Source: Prevotella sp. | Lineage (GTDB): Bacteria > Bacteroidota > Bacteroidia > Bacteroidales > Bacteroidaceae | Assembly: GCA_016291915.1 (NCBI GenBank) | Contig: JAEEZP010000022.1 | Coordinates: 1 to 22,532, forward strand | Length of the DNA stretch: 22,532 bases | Direction: 5' to 3' | Part shown: positions 1 through 7,525 of the stretch, piece by piece | How the letters are laid out: every line of letters starts with the position of its first letter | How positions within the stretch are numbered: the stretch's first letter is position 1 | Notes under the pieces: generated by a model | Seen by the model: the letters and a program-made list of their open reading frames with translations, nothing else | Told to the model about the DNA's origin: nothing | Database searches by the model: none | Position numbers and translations under genes: made by a program

Positions 1-1842
1 ATGTATCTCATTTGTCTCAGGGTTGAAACTGCTTATACAGTGGGTACTGCTCAGCCAGAGCAAGCCTTTCTGGTCCTTTACCACCATACAGATCTCGTTG
101 TTGGCTAATCCGTCTTCTTCTGTAATCGTCTTTACAACACCTTTGTCGATGTCAAAAAGACAGAGACCACCACCAAATGTGCTGATCCATATTCTTCCTT
201 TCTGATCTCTTGTGATGGAGGTGATATAATCAGCAGGCAAGTACTGTTTGCCTTTCTGGTTATTGTTGTAGTTAATGACTTCTCCTTTCTTTACATCGTA
301 CTTATATAACCCCTGACTTCTGGAGCCTAACAAGAGGTAATCGTCGTCTAATGCCAGCATACAACGTAAGCTGGGGAAACTCATGGAGGATTTACCCTCG
401 TTTAGCGAAAAGACATTTTTCGCTTTCCGCTCTGGGGAGATATAGAGGAGACCCGACTGATTATTGGAGGTGACAATCCAAAAACTGTTGTCCTTGTTCT
501 TGTGGATAGCATATACCGAGGCTGTGATATTCATGGTATAATGCAGACTGAATTTCTTTGTAGAAGGATCAAATGCATACAGTTCACCGTCTGTCGTACC
601 ACACCAGATCGTTCTCTCGTCTTTTGTCAGGGATTTGATGATATTCCTACTGTGAAGACGTGATGATGTATCATACAGATAACTGGTATAATGATCGTTT
701 TGCAGATTATATTCCATCAGTCCGGATCCCTCTGTTGCAACGTATGTCTGATGATCGAAATTAATCACCGGCCCGCAGATACACTGTTCGGGTGAGGTAT
801 GCAGGGTAAAACGGTCTTTGTATTGACTGTAATAGTTTACGCCACCGGAGTAGGTTCCTACCCATAGTCCGTCATGCTTATCCACAAAGAGAGAGTAGAT
901 AGAGAAATGACTGAGCTGTCCTTGGGTAATCTGATTATTTGACTGTTTTGCCAGTTCATTATTCTGCAGATTAAGTGTGTACAACCCGTCAAACGTACCG
1001 ATAAGCATGTGATTGTTCATCTGGATGATATCACGGATATTATTGGTTGTCAACGTGCTGTTCTCTTTTGTGAAAGAAAGAGCCTTCCCGCCAACAAGAT
1101 CTATCATGTTAAAGCCATTATCTTTCGTAGCTACCCACAAACGGTGGTCCTTATCCTGATAGACATTGGCTATATTATTACTGTTGATGGGACATTTGCC
1201 CTTGGTAGAATACTGTTTAGTGGCGTTCTTCTGTGGGTCATACACAAAAATACCTGCAGTGCTGGTTCCTATGACAATTCTCTTGTCGGATAACATTCTT
1301 AAAGAAGTGACATAGAAATCTCCGGTATTAATCTGTTTGAGAAAGATATTCCTTGAGATGTTTTTCTGATGATCATAGACAAAGAGTCCATGTGATGTTC
1401 CTATCCACAAATGGTTGTTGTCATCCACACACAGGGCATTAACACCATTGCTGATGGCTTCAAGCTTATTCAGCTTAGTGTAGGGATGGGCTTTGTCCAT
1501 CTGCAAGTCAATGACACTCAGGCCATTGATACTACCAACCCAAAGACGGTGGTTCTCATCTTCTGCTAAAGAAGAAAGGTGATTGTTCGCTAATCCGTTA
1601 TAGGTATTATGATTGTTCTTTTTGTAGATCTTGAATGTATTACCATCATAACGATTGAGCCCGTTACGGGTGGCAAACCACATATACCCCCTGAAGTCTT
1701 GGTGGATTTTTATCACAGATAGTTGTGAGAGCCCCTCCTCAATAGATATTGTGGAGAAGATATATGGTTCTTCTTGCCCCCTCGCATAACCCGTTGTCAG
1801 TGTTAGGAGAAGGATAATGATAATTTGTCGCAGTATTTTCAT
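1..1842 (-). CDS. Hybrid two-component system sensor (HTCS), N-terminal periplasmic part, cut by window edge
   Basis: An open frame of 614 codons runs without a stop from ATG at 1842 to the left edge. It begins with a signal peptide or N-terminal membrane segment (MKILRQIIIILLLTLTTGYA). The rest is a series of two-component regulator propeller repeats, visible as recurring LWVG/LWIG/LWVAT-type blades such as HRLWVGSINGLSVIDL, NHLWIGTSHGLFVYD, HRLWVATKDNGFNMID and DGLWVGTYSGGVNYY. In this family the double propeller senses a periplasmic ligand, often an oligosaccharide, and is followed by a Y_Y_Y domain, a membrane helix, histidine kinase, receiver and AraC-type domains; those would lie left of the window and are inferred. 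HTCS genes usually sit beside the polysaccharide locus they control, but no such locus is visible here. A good Bacteroidetes promoter lies just upstream. Confidence 0.88.
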   Translation of the reverse strand, partial: MKILRQIIIILLLTLTTGYARGQEEPYIFSTISIEEGLSQLSVIKIHQDFRGYMWFATRNGLNRYDGNTFKIYKKNNHNTYNGLANNHLSSLAEDENHRLWVGSINGLSVIDLQMDKAHPYTKLNKLEAISNGVNALCVDDNNHLWIGTSHGLFVYDHQKNISRNIFLKQINTGDFYVTSLRMLSDKRIVIGTSTAGIFVYDPQKNATKQYSTKGKCPINSNNIANVYQDKDHRLWVATKDNGFNMIDLVGGKALSFTKENSTLTTNNIRDIIQMNNHMLIGTFDGLYTLNLQNNELAKQSNNQITQGQLSHFSIYSLFVDKHDGLWVGTYSGGVNYYSQYKDRFTLHTSPEQCICGPVINFDHQTYVATEGSGLMEYNLQNDHYTSYLYDTSSRLHSRNIIKSLTKDERTIWCGTTDGELYAFDPSTKKFSLHYTMNITASVYAIHKNKDNSFWIVTSNNQSGLLYISPERKAKNVFSLNEGKSSMSFPSLRCMLALDDDYLLLGSRSQGLYKYDVKKGEVINYNNNQKGKQYLPADYITSITRDQKGRIWISTFGGGLCLFDIDKGVVKTITEEDGLANNEICMVVKDQKGLLWLSSTHCISSFNPETNEIH

Positions 1843-1861
1843 ACAAAAGGTTATCTGCCGA

Positions 1862-1892
1862 CAAATATATACATAAATTTTAATATATCCAA
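1862..1892 (-). promoter_or_regulatory. Bacteroidetes-type promoter of the HTCS gene
   Basis: On the minus strand a TATATTTG box (1862-1869) matches the TAnnTTTG -7 consensus and a TTG (1890-1892) lies 20 bp upstream. The predicted transcript starts about 10 nt upstream of the HTCS start codon at 1842. Confidence 0.6.
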
Positions 1893-1973
1893 GTTATTCC
1901 AGTTGAAAAGGAAAGATTGGAGTTTCCTCAATATCACTTAGGGGCCTAAAGAGAAACCATTATGATTCCCTGA

Positions 1974-2336
1974 TCACTTGGCGTAGTGTGAGCTCAGTTT
2001 CTTTCCCTCTTTGCTCCACACGTAGATCCACGAACCGAGACGAGAGGTAAAGGTGTTGCCGCTGACCGCTATGACCTCTCCGATGGAACTCCGACTCAGT
2101 CCTCTTAACCGACGACCTTTACTATCATACAAGATATACCATGAGCCCTTTCGTAATACCAGGAACTCAGAGCCATAACCCACCAGTTCTCCTAAGAAGG
2201 CACTCACGGATCCTGTTTTCTTTCCACTGCTGTCATAGATCATATACCACGACGAGGCTGTTTTCACATAACTAATGTTCTGAGCCTGTATCTGCAGACT
2301 GCATACCAGTAATAATATAGTAAGTATCTTTTTCAT
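1974..2336 (-). CDS. Small secreted WG-repeat-like protein
   Basis: This encodes 120 residues. I start it at 2336 because MKKILTILLLVCSLQIQAQ is a clean signal peptide; an in-frame longer start at 2447 would put 37 unrelated residues before it and run into the upstream gene. The mature part has three similar beta-type units (SSWYMIYDSSGKKTGSVS, GSWYILYDSKGRRLRGLS, GSWIYVWSKEGKKLSSHY), close to WG/KWG-type repeats. It is probably periplasmic; the function is unknown. The start codon lies one base after the stop of the 28-codon ATPase remnant, so it appears translationally coupled and co-transcribed with the AAA ATPase at 2426-3574. A truncated second copy of its first codons lies at 22373-22408. 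Confidence 0.75.
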   Translation of the reverse strand: MKKILTILLLVCSLQIQAQNISYVKTASSWYMIYDSSGKKTGSVSAFLGELVGYGSEFLVLRKGSWYILYDSKGRRLRGLSRSSIGEVIAVSGNTFTSRLGSWIYVWSKEGKKLSSHYAK

Positions 2337-2416
2337 TTTAGAAATTCTTAAATAGCCATAAGGCGAAGAACAGATCGTAAACTTTGTAGATACCCTTATC
2401 TTGAGTGAGTAGCCCT
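2311..2416. repeat. Left copy of a 106-bp segmental duplication (pair with 22383-22488)
   Basis: By hand alignment 99 of 106 bases match 22383-22488 with no gaps, in the same orientation and 20,072 bp apart. It spans the end of a winged-helix ATPase and the first nine or so codons of the WG protein, including the TAA-A-ATG junction. Confidence 0.85.
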
Positions 2417-2424
2417 GCTGACAT
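2338..2424 (-). pseudogene. C-terminal remnant (28 codons) of a winged-helix AAA ATPase
   Basis: The frame reads LLTQDKGIYKVYDLFFALWL followed by FKNF and a stop. It nearly matches the C-terminus of the partial ATPase at 22410-22532 (same residues except F for V near the end). The reading frame has an ATG one base after the stop of the intact ATPase and its own stop one base before the WG gene, so it could still be translated as a 28-aa peptide. It is best read as what is left of an ATPase gene that once preceded the WG gene. Confidence 0.7.
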
Positions 2425-2425
2425 C

Positions 2426-3574
2426 TTAAACGATACCGCCCTCCCATAGCCTCTGGAGGAATGCCTTTGCGGGCAAAACCTCTACGCCATTGAACAGACG
2501 GGGAACGGCATCGAGCGACACAATGATAAGGCGGGCGTCTGGGTGCTCCTCATGAAAGGCCTTCAAACCTTTCAGATGTTTGGACTGCACCTCTCTGCAA
2601 GACTTGAACTCGATGGCGACTTTAGCATCCCCGAGGACGGCATCTACCTCATAACCGGAATAGGTGTGCCAGTAGGAGAGCGTTTCTTCAGAGTCGTTGT
2701 ATCCCAGATAAGCAATTATCTCCTGTATCATCAAGTGCTCATAAGCATGACCAAAATCATCGCTCCCGGGTTGTAGGCCATGACGATGTAACAGATAATT
2801 GGGCAGCGAGACATCGAAATAATAGAATCGTGGCGACTGATTCAGACGGCGCTTTACACTTCTTGTAAAGGCCGGAACCATGTAGCCGATGAGTGTTTCC
2901 TCTAAGATGGAAAAGTATTCTTTGACGGTTTTTGCGTCTATGCCACAGTCCTGTGCAATATTGTTGTAGTTCACCATTTCGCCGTCAGTGAGCGCTGCCA
3001 CCTCCATGAACCGATTGAACGATGCCAGCTTCCGCACCAGTGCTTCTGCAGCTATTTCTTCTTTCAGGTAGACAGAGACATAGGCCTGCATGCGCTTCTG
3101 CAACTGGCGCTCGCTGGTGGCCATATAGTGAGTAGGTAGCAGTCCGCGATTGACAGCCTGAACGACATCAAAGTCGTCTATTTCGGCACTCACCAGAGGA
3201 TACAAGACATTCCTCACAGCACGGCCTCCTAAGGTGTTAACCCCTTTCCGCTTCAGTTTTCGTGCACTGGATCCACTTAGTATGAAATGAATCCCTTGTC
3301 GGGTTATCAGCCAATGAACCTCGTTCAAGAGTTCCGGGATAAGCTGTATCTCATCGATGATGACAATTTCCCCTTCCTTTAAGTCTGCGAGTTCCTGACG
3401 GAGCAAGGAAGGGTTGCGGCGCAGACGTTCGTATGTGTCAGTTTCCAGTAAGTCATAGAACCTGTTGTCTGGGAACAAATGCAGCAGCAGTGTCGTTTTT
3501 CCCGTCTGACGAGCACCAAATAAGAATACACTTTCTTCTTGTGCATCAGTTACTTTCAGTAGCCTCTCTATCAT
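2426..3574 (-). CDS. AAA ATPase of the AAA_14 / DUF4143 family
   Basis: This 382-aa protein is near full length for the family. The Walker A motif GARQTGKT is at residues 20-27, the Walker B IVIIDE at 70-75, and a sensor-like FILSGSSARKLKR follows at about 97-109. The C-terminal half is DUF4143-like, with EVDAVLGDAKVAIEFKS resembling the core of a PD-(D/E)xK fold. Family members are widespread in Bacteroidetes and archaea and their role is not established; they are often called orphan or mobile ATPases. It is the first gene of an operon with the ATPase remnant and the WG protein, driven by the promoter at 3652-3683. A degraded relative of its last ~50 residues lies on the opposite strand at 4047-4208. 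Confidence 0.88.
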   Translation of the reverse strand: MIERLLKVTDAQEESVFLFGARQTGKTTLLLHLFPDNRFYDLLETDTYERLRRNPSLLRQELADLKEGEIVIIDEIQLIPELLNEVHWLITRQGIHFILSGSSARKLKRKGVNTLGGRAVRNVLYPLVSAEIDDFDVVQAVNRGLLPTHYMATSERQLQKRMQAYVSVYLKEEIAAEALVRKLASFNRFMEVAALTDGEMVNYNNIAQDCGIDAKTVKEYFSILEETLIGYMVPAFTRSVKRRLNQSPRFYYFDVSLPNYLLHRHGLQPGSDDFGHAYEHLMIQEIIAYLGYNDSEETLSYWHTYSGYEVDAVLGDAKVAIEFKSCREVQSKHLKGLKAFHEEHPDARLIIVSLDAVPRLFNGVEVLPAKAFLQRLWEGGIV

Positions 3575-3651
3575 ATCTTAATTTGTTAATATCCAGAACT
3601 CTATTCCTGATTTTTCAGTAAAAACAGGAGTTTTCATCCGAAAATTCGTTG

Positions 3652-3683
3652 CAAATATAAGACTTATTATAGTAAAAACCAAA
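3652..3683 (-). promoter_or_regulatory. Promoter of the DUF4143 ATPase operon
   Basis: A TATATTTG (-7 box, 3652-3659) and TTTG (3680-3683) are spaced by 20 bp on the minus strand, matching the Bacteroidetes consensus. The ~70-nt leader contains a small hairpin with CCTG/CAGG arms around 3606-3628. Confidence 0.6.
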
Positions 3684-3912
3684 TTATTTACTTTCCCAAT
3701 CTTTATATTTGAACTCGTTTTTTTATTGTTTAACATCATTTAAGGGGGGCGACGAATTATACCTGATCTTTCATAACACCTTCTCTGGTTGCTCAGCTCT
3801 GACTATTGTCGATGCGCCGTGCGGCGGGATTCTATTTTAATAGTTACAGAGAACTATCCACGGTCTTATATCCTTAAATATACATAAAACGAGATTGCGG
3901 GTGATGCAGTAA

Positions 3913-3944
3913 TTGTTTTTTCACAAATTAATGCTATATCTTTG
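3913..3944 (+). promoter_or_regulatory. Promoter-like sequence upstream of the ATPase remnant
   Basis: A TTG (3913-3915) and TATCTTTG (3937-3944) are spaced 21 bp apart. No intact gene follows; the next coding trace is the DUF4143 tail at 4047, so this may be the old promoter of that gene brought close by deletion. Confidence 0.4.
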
Positions 3945-4046
3945 CGCTGGAAAAGGTTATAAAATTCGTGACCATACTCCCGATTTTTGCATAAAATTTA
4001 GGAGTACACTCTCAAATTTCATGGGTTTATGTATAAGAGAATATTT

Positions 4047-4208
4047 GATTTAGAGAGCAAGAAAGGGCTTAAAGCCCTCAAATAAGAGCACCCTGATTGC
4101 AGAATGATTCTCGTGTCACTCGACCCTATTACCCGCAAATCCGGTGACGAAGAATTGATTTACGTTCTGGACTTCCTGAAGATGCTTTGGAACGGTGACA
4201 TATTCTAG
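4047..4208 (+). pseudogene. Degraded C-terminus of a DUF4143 ATPase
   Basis: The frame reads DLESKKGLKALK, a TAA stop, then EHPDCRMILVSLDPITRKSG and continues to FLKMLWNGDIF and TAG. It aligns with the end of the intact ATPase at 2426-3574 (QSKHLKGLKAFHEEHPDARL, IIVSLD, FLQRLWEGGIV). The N-terminal ~330 residues are missing and there is one in-frame stop at 4083-4085, so this is a fossil. It is on the opposite strand from the intact gene. Confidence 0.75.
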
Positions 4209-4303
4209 GGTAATTTAAGCAATAACTAATCCCGCCGCATAGTGCCATCGATGCACCGTGTTAACGATATTGTCTATGCATACATAGTCAAATATAACCA
4301 AAA

Positions 4304-4356
4304 ATGTTCAGTGTGCAAAACATTTTCTATGTAAATTTGTTCTGCATATTGAACAT
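4304..4356. repeat. 14-bp inverted repeat (hairpin)
   Basis: The arms ATGTTCAGTGTGCA (4304-4317) and TGCATATTGAACAT (4343-4356) pair fully if two G-U pairs are allowed, with a 25-nt loop. It lies just left of the 84-bp direct repeat, in otherwise gene-free sequence. It could be a protein-binding site or RNA hairpin; nothing decides between them. Confidence 0.45.
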
Positions 4357-4376
4357 TTAGCGTCAATAAGGCGTTT

Positions 4377-4460
4377 TAATTATAGATTTTGTGTTCCGTA
4401 AAGAACAAATAACATTAAAATCTGTTTTATGTTCACAACACTTAGAAACTGATATTTCAG
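4377..4460. repeat. Left 84-bp direct repeat framing the VapE/HU module
   Basis: An ungapped alignment with 8037-8120 gives about 75 of 84 identical bases, with the first ~37 identical, exactly 3660 bp apart. The sequence contains a TGTTC-CGTAAA-GAACA hairpin nested in GATTTT/AAAATC arms. In both copies one frame stays open (IIDFVFRKEQI.LKSVL), so it may instead be a gene fragment. Confidence 0.75.
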
Positions 4461-4490
4461 CTGTAGCTCCTGTTAATTCTTTGGCAAATA

Positions 4491-4522
4491 TTTGGATTTG
4501 CCTCATTTTTTTTGTATCTTTG
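4491..4522 (+). promoter_or_regulatory. Promoter of the VapE-like gene
   Basis: TTTG (4491-4494) and TATCTTTG (4515-4522) are spaced 20 bp apart, a near-ideal Bacteroidetes promoter. Transcription would begin around 4528, giving a ~285-nt leader before 4814 that carries the iteron repeat and the 83-nt hairpin. A 28-codon ORF at 4527-4613 begins at about the start point and was not accepted as a gene. Confidence 0.6.
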
Positions 4523-4611
4523 CAACATGAAAAACATGGGTGTCATGATTAAGTGGTGCCCCTCTGTAAAAACTATAGTAGATTTACTCTATAACAAGAG
4601 ATTTTTGAAAT

Positions 4612-4684
4612 AAAGGTTGTAAGGTTGTCAAACCCCTGATGTATAAAGGGCGTGCGACCTGTCGGAGGCTGTCAAAGGTTGTCA
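4612..4684. repeat. Left iteron-bearing inverted repeat of the VapE-like gene
   Basis: It contains units of the form GGYTGTCAAA or shorter (near 4615, 4623, 4667, 4677, and 4688 just outside). The whole ~73-bp block is the inverted partner of 6927-6999: both contain AAAGGTTGTAAGGTTGTCAA, AAAGGGCGTGC and GGCTGTCAAAGGTTGTCA with only a few differences. Confidence 0.85.
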
Positions 4685-4704
4685 AAAGGCTGTCACCATT
4701 TCCG

Positions 4705-4787
4705 CAATTCTCTCGAGAATTCGGGAGAAAAGGGTACTAAAAGCCCGACCAAAGGTACTCTTTTGACCTGAATTTTCGAGAGAATTG
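4705..4787 (+). promoter_or_regulatory. Large hairpin in the leader of the VapE-like gene
   Basis: CAATTCTCTCGAGAATTC (4705-4722) pairs with GAATTTTCGAGAGAATTG (4770-4787) over 18 bp with one G-U. Then GGG/CCT and AAAAGGGTAC (4728-4737) pair with GTACTCTTTT (4755-4764) over 10 bp with one G-U, leaving a 17-nt loop. It ends 26 nt before the start codon at 4814, so it could act as an RNA control element or as an origin structure. Confidence 0.7.
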
Positions 4788-4813
4788 AAGAGTCTTAATA
4801 TATAATTTTTATA

Positions 4814-6907
4814 ATGATCAATAAATTAGTAATGAAAAATTTCAAATTCACGGTACTTATGAAGTACCATTATCGTGGTGAGTTAAGAACAAAGTATGTA
4901 ACCTTGGAAGAGGTTGCAAAACGAACTTCAAACGGCTACTACCAACGTAGGGTGAATGCCGCGAGAGGACTGGGTGAGGTTCAGTCGCCTTTGGGTCTTT
5001 GTTGTGGAAAGGCTGCGGCAGAGGAACTGCCAGTTATCTATCCTTCCTTAGGGCCAGACGGTTATACGGGGTTGGTGTTGCTGTCTTTTCGCATTACTGA
5101 GGGGCAAAAGACGCTCGAACGACTGCGCCGACAGGTAAACATGTGGCAACAGACGCTGATGTCGTTTGTCGGCACAAGCGGACTGTCGATGAAAGTACTC
5201 ATTCCTTACCGGCTGCCTAATGGTGTGCTTCCAGATGATTCCCGGCAACTTTCACTATTCAGGCAATATGCGTACAAACGGGCCGCTGAATATGCCTTCA
5301 ATGCCACTGGTGTACGTCCTGAGGAGGTTTGTCATGACGGAAGTGAGCATTTTCTTTTCTCCGCAGACAAACATGTGTACCTTAACCTCAGGGCAGAACC
5401 TATTATTATGGAGCAGCCCACAGTGGCCCTGGCGGAACTTGCCGCAAAAGTGGTCAATAAAGAAGAGCCGTCATTGGATACTCTGGTGCTGCCCGGTTAC
5501 ACGCGCAGACAGATGGATGTGTTGAAGTATAATGCCATCTGTAGGGAACTGTCTTATGAAAAGGTTGCAGAACTGGAAGAGCATCTGATGCGCTTAGCGG
5601 TAAAGTGCAGGAAGGCAGGGGTTGATCAGGAACTTGCGACGAAGATGACACTGGAGGAATTTGATTGTTTCGATAAGGAGGTGTTGGTGCGTTCCACCTT
5701 CAATACTGCCTATGAAAAGCACAAACAGGGAATCGGCAATCCGATAGAGAGCAGTCTGATGCACCAACTACTGTTGGAGGATTTCCTGAAGCGCCGGTAC
5801 CTTTTCCGTAAGAATAAGGTGACCGGAGAAATAGAGGTGCAGGAGAAGTATCGTTTTCATCTTTGGTGGAAACCTCTTTCTGAGGAAGTGCGTAACGACA
5901 TCAACAATGCCGCCATTCGCGAGGGTATCAAAGTGTGGCCCAAGGACTTGGACCGCATCCTCAAATCTGAGAGGGTGGAGACGTATGATCCTGTGCGTGA
6001 GTGGCTTAATGAGTTGCCACGTTGGGACGGTAGGGATCGTCTCGGGGAGTTGGCTCGAAGGGTTAAGACAAACACGCCTGATTGGGAAGATAATTTCCGG
6101 GTGTGGATGCGCTCCATGGTGAGTCAGTGGCAGAGTGATGTGTATAACATGTACGGTGCACAGATGGTGCTGATGCTCGTTGGTGATCAAGGTACACGCA
6201 AGTCATCGTTTATGCGGATGTTGCTTCCTCGGGAACTGATGCCTTATTATATCGACCGCATAGATTTTGTCAACAAGAAAGAGGCGCTCAGGGCATTAAG
6301 CCGTTTTCTGCTCATCAATATCGATGAATACGATCAGGTAAGCAAAGCACAGACTGCCTTCCTCAAGCATCTCATCCAGCGTACGGATGTGAAGGAGCGT
6401 AAACTCTATACCACCACCTTCGAACAGCAACAACGCTATGCCGTATTCTGTGCGACCACCAACTCATTGGCACCGCTGAAAGATGAGAGTGGCAGTCGAC
6501 GTTACCTGGTGGTGGAAGTCAATGACGTGATAGATACCGATACCCAAGGTGACAAACAGATTGATTATCAGCAACTATATGCACAGATAGCAGAGGAGAT
6601 CCGACAAGGGTATGACTATGCCTTTACGGGTGAACGCGAGCGGAAGATCATCGCCAATAATGCGGATTATTATGAGATGCCCAATGTCATATCACTGTTT
6701 GAGGATTATTTCTCCAAGCCGAAAGCCAGTGATGAGGCGATACTAATGAGTCCCACGGAAATACTTGGTGCCTTGAAGATGGATACCGGAAATCATTCAA
6801 ATGCTACTATATTAGGTGCTTACCTCCGCCGTAATAACTTTATGAGGGGAGAGGGAAAAGAAAGGAGAAGATATCAACTGAAGCCGCTTATCCCTGAAAA
6901 TCGTTGA
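4814..6907 (+). CDS. VirE_N/VapE-like primase-helicase
   Basis: This 697-aa protein has an N-terminal region (about 70-200, around GYTGLVLLSFR and GLSMKVLIPY) resembling the BT4734/VirE N-terminal domain, which is related to archaeo-eukaryotic primases. A helical linker follows, then a VirE/VapE superfamily 3-like P-loop ATPase: Walker A GDQGTRKSS at 457-465, Walker B LLINIDEYD at 499-507, the CATTN sensor at 547-551 and an arginine-finger-like SRR at 561-563. A small winged-helix-like tail ends the protein. Such proteins initiate or support replication of mobile elements (VapE in phage satellites is the known case); that role here is inferred. The start at 4814 has no clear ribosome site; 4832 (MKNFKF) is an alternative. 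It is followed by the HU-like gene and flanked by inverted iteron blocks. Confidence 0.85.
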   Translation: MINKLVMKNFKFTVLMKYHYRGELRTKYVTLEEVAKRTSNGYYQRRVNAARGLGEVQSPLGLCCGKAAAEELPVIYPSLGPDGYTGLVLLSFRITEGQKTLERLRRQVNMWQQTLMSFVGTSGLSMKVLIPYRLPNGVLPDDSRQLSLFRQYAYKRAAEYAFNATGVRPEEVCHDGSEHFLFSADKHVYLNLRAEPIIMEQPTVALAELAAKVVNKEEPSLDTLVLPGYTRRQMDVLKYNAICRELSYEKVAELEEHLMRLAVKCRKAGVDQELATKMTLEEFDCFDKEVLVRSTFNTAYEKHKQGIGNPIESSLMHQLLLEDFLKRRYLFRKNKVTGEIEVQEKYRFHLWWKPLSEEVRNDINNAAIREGIKVWPKDLDRILKSERVETYDPVREWLNELPRWDGRDRLGELARRVKTNTPDWEDNFRVWMRSMVSQWQSDVYNMYGAQMVLMLVGDQGTRKSSFMRMLLPRELMPYYIDRIDFVNKKEALRALSRFLLINIDEYDQVSKAQTAFLKHLIQRTDVKERKLYTTTFEQQQRYAVFCATTNSLAPLKDESGSRRYLVVEVNDVIDTDTQGDKQIDYQQLYAQIAEEIRQGYDYAFTGERERKIIANNADYYEMPNVISLFEDYFSKPKASDEAILMSPTEILGALKMDTGNHSNATILGAYLRRNNFMRGEGKERRRYQLKPLIPENR

Positions 6908-6926
6908 GTCAATGTTGTCAACCTCG

Positions 6927-6999
6927 TGACAACCTTTGACAGCCTCTGACAGGTTGCACGCCCTTTACCACAAAGGGTTTTGACAACCTTACAACCTTT
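6927..6999. repeat. Right iteron-bearing inverted repeat of the VapE-like gene
   Basis: It is the reverse complement of 4612-4684 at roughly 90% identity by hand alignment, starting 20 bp after the helicase stop. It includes TGACAACC and TTACAACC units and a CCCTTT-ACCAC-AAAGGG hairpin (6961-6977) followed by TTTT, which might also serve as a terminator. Confidence 0.85.
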
Positions 7000-7032
7000 T
7001 TTTGAAAATTACTGTATATAAAAATATTTGGT

Positions 7033-7428
7033 ATGAAATATAAACTCGTAAAAGAAACGAAGCCAACACTTTCCACTTATGGGAAGTATAAGGCTGTGAC
7101 GTGTCATTGTCAGACCGTTGAGAGTAATGAATTGATTGAAGAGATAGTTAAACAAAACTGTCTTGACAGGGCGACCGTTGTCCATGTGATGTCAAGACTG
7201 TCCGCAGTCATCAGCCGTCATTTGCGGGAGGGTGACAAAGTGCGACTGCAAGACTTGGGAATGATGAAACTGGAGATAGAGAGCGATAAGGTGGACAAGC
7301 CCTCAGCCTTCGATGCCAGTAAGCATATCCGTGGTGTCCGTCTCCACTTCCTACCGGAAAGTAGTCAGGGCAGTCCGGCACTCTATCAGAATATCAAGTA
7401 CGAAAAGGAGAAGTTTGGGATGGGGTAA
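7033..7428 (+). CDS. HU-like DNA-binding protein (HU-HIG type)
   Basis: This 131-aa protein matches the divergent HU family of Bacteroidetes. An N-terminal strand region (MKYKLVKETKPTLSTYGKYK) is followed by an HU helical dimer part (IVKQNCLDRATVVHVMSRLS and AVISRHLREGDKVRLQDLG) and the typical tail with IRGVRLHFLPES and a basic end. In Bacteroidales the gene commonly follows a VirE/VapE- or DUF3987-type primase and precedes an amidase and a smalltalk peptide. Here no amidase follows: the next 200 bp are an antisense ATPase remnant. It probably bends or packages DNA, perhaps at the iteron repeats; that is inference. Confidence 0.85.
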   Translation: MKYKLVKETKPTLSTYGKYKAVTCHCQTVESNELIEEIVKQNCLDRATVVHVMSRLSAVISRHLREGDKVRLQDLGMMKLEIESDKVDKPSAFDASKHIRGVRLHFLPESSQGSPALYQNIKYEKEKFGMG

Positions 7429-7525
7429 TGAAAACGGGGACAGGATCGCTTTGCATGTCACCGACACGATCCCTAAAATCTGTAAGGTATTCAAGTGGCA
7501 GCAGCTCTCCACCTGCCTTTCACGG

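Larger units (their letters stand above)
3809..4251. repeat. Segment bounded by imperfect ~23-bp inverted repeats
   Basis: TGCGGCGGGATT at 3820-3831 is the perfect reverse complement of AATCCCGCCGCA at 4228-4239. The similarity continues outward to TCGATG/CATCGA with one gap and a few mismatches. The enclosed ~400 bp hold a promoter-like sequence and the DUF4143 remnant. It may be a small non-autonomous element or an element scar; no transposase is visible. Confidence 0.45.

Noticed and set aside
2337..2447. Longer N-terminus for the WG protein (start at 2447)
   Set aside because: It would place 37 residues in a frame that contradicts the ATPase remnant and hide a good signal peptide.
4527..4613. 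28-codon ORF (MKNMGVMIKW start) just behind the promoter at 4491
   Set aside because: Its ATG coincides with the predicted transcript start, it resembles no known protein, and it is not the DUF4248-type gene often found before such primases.
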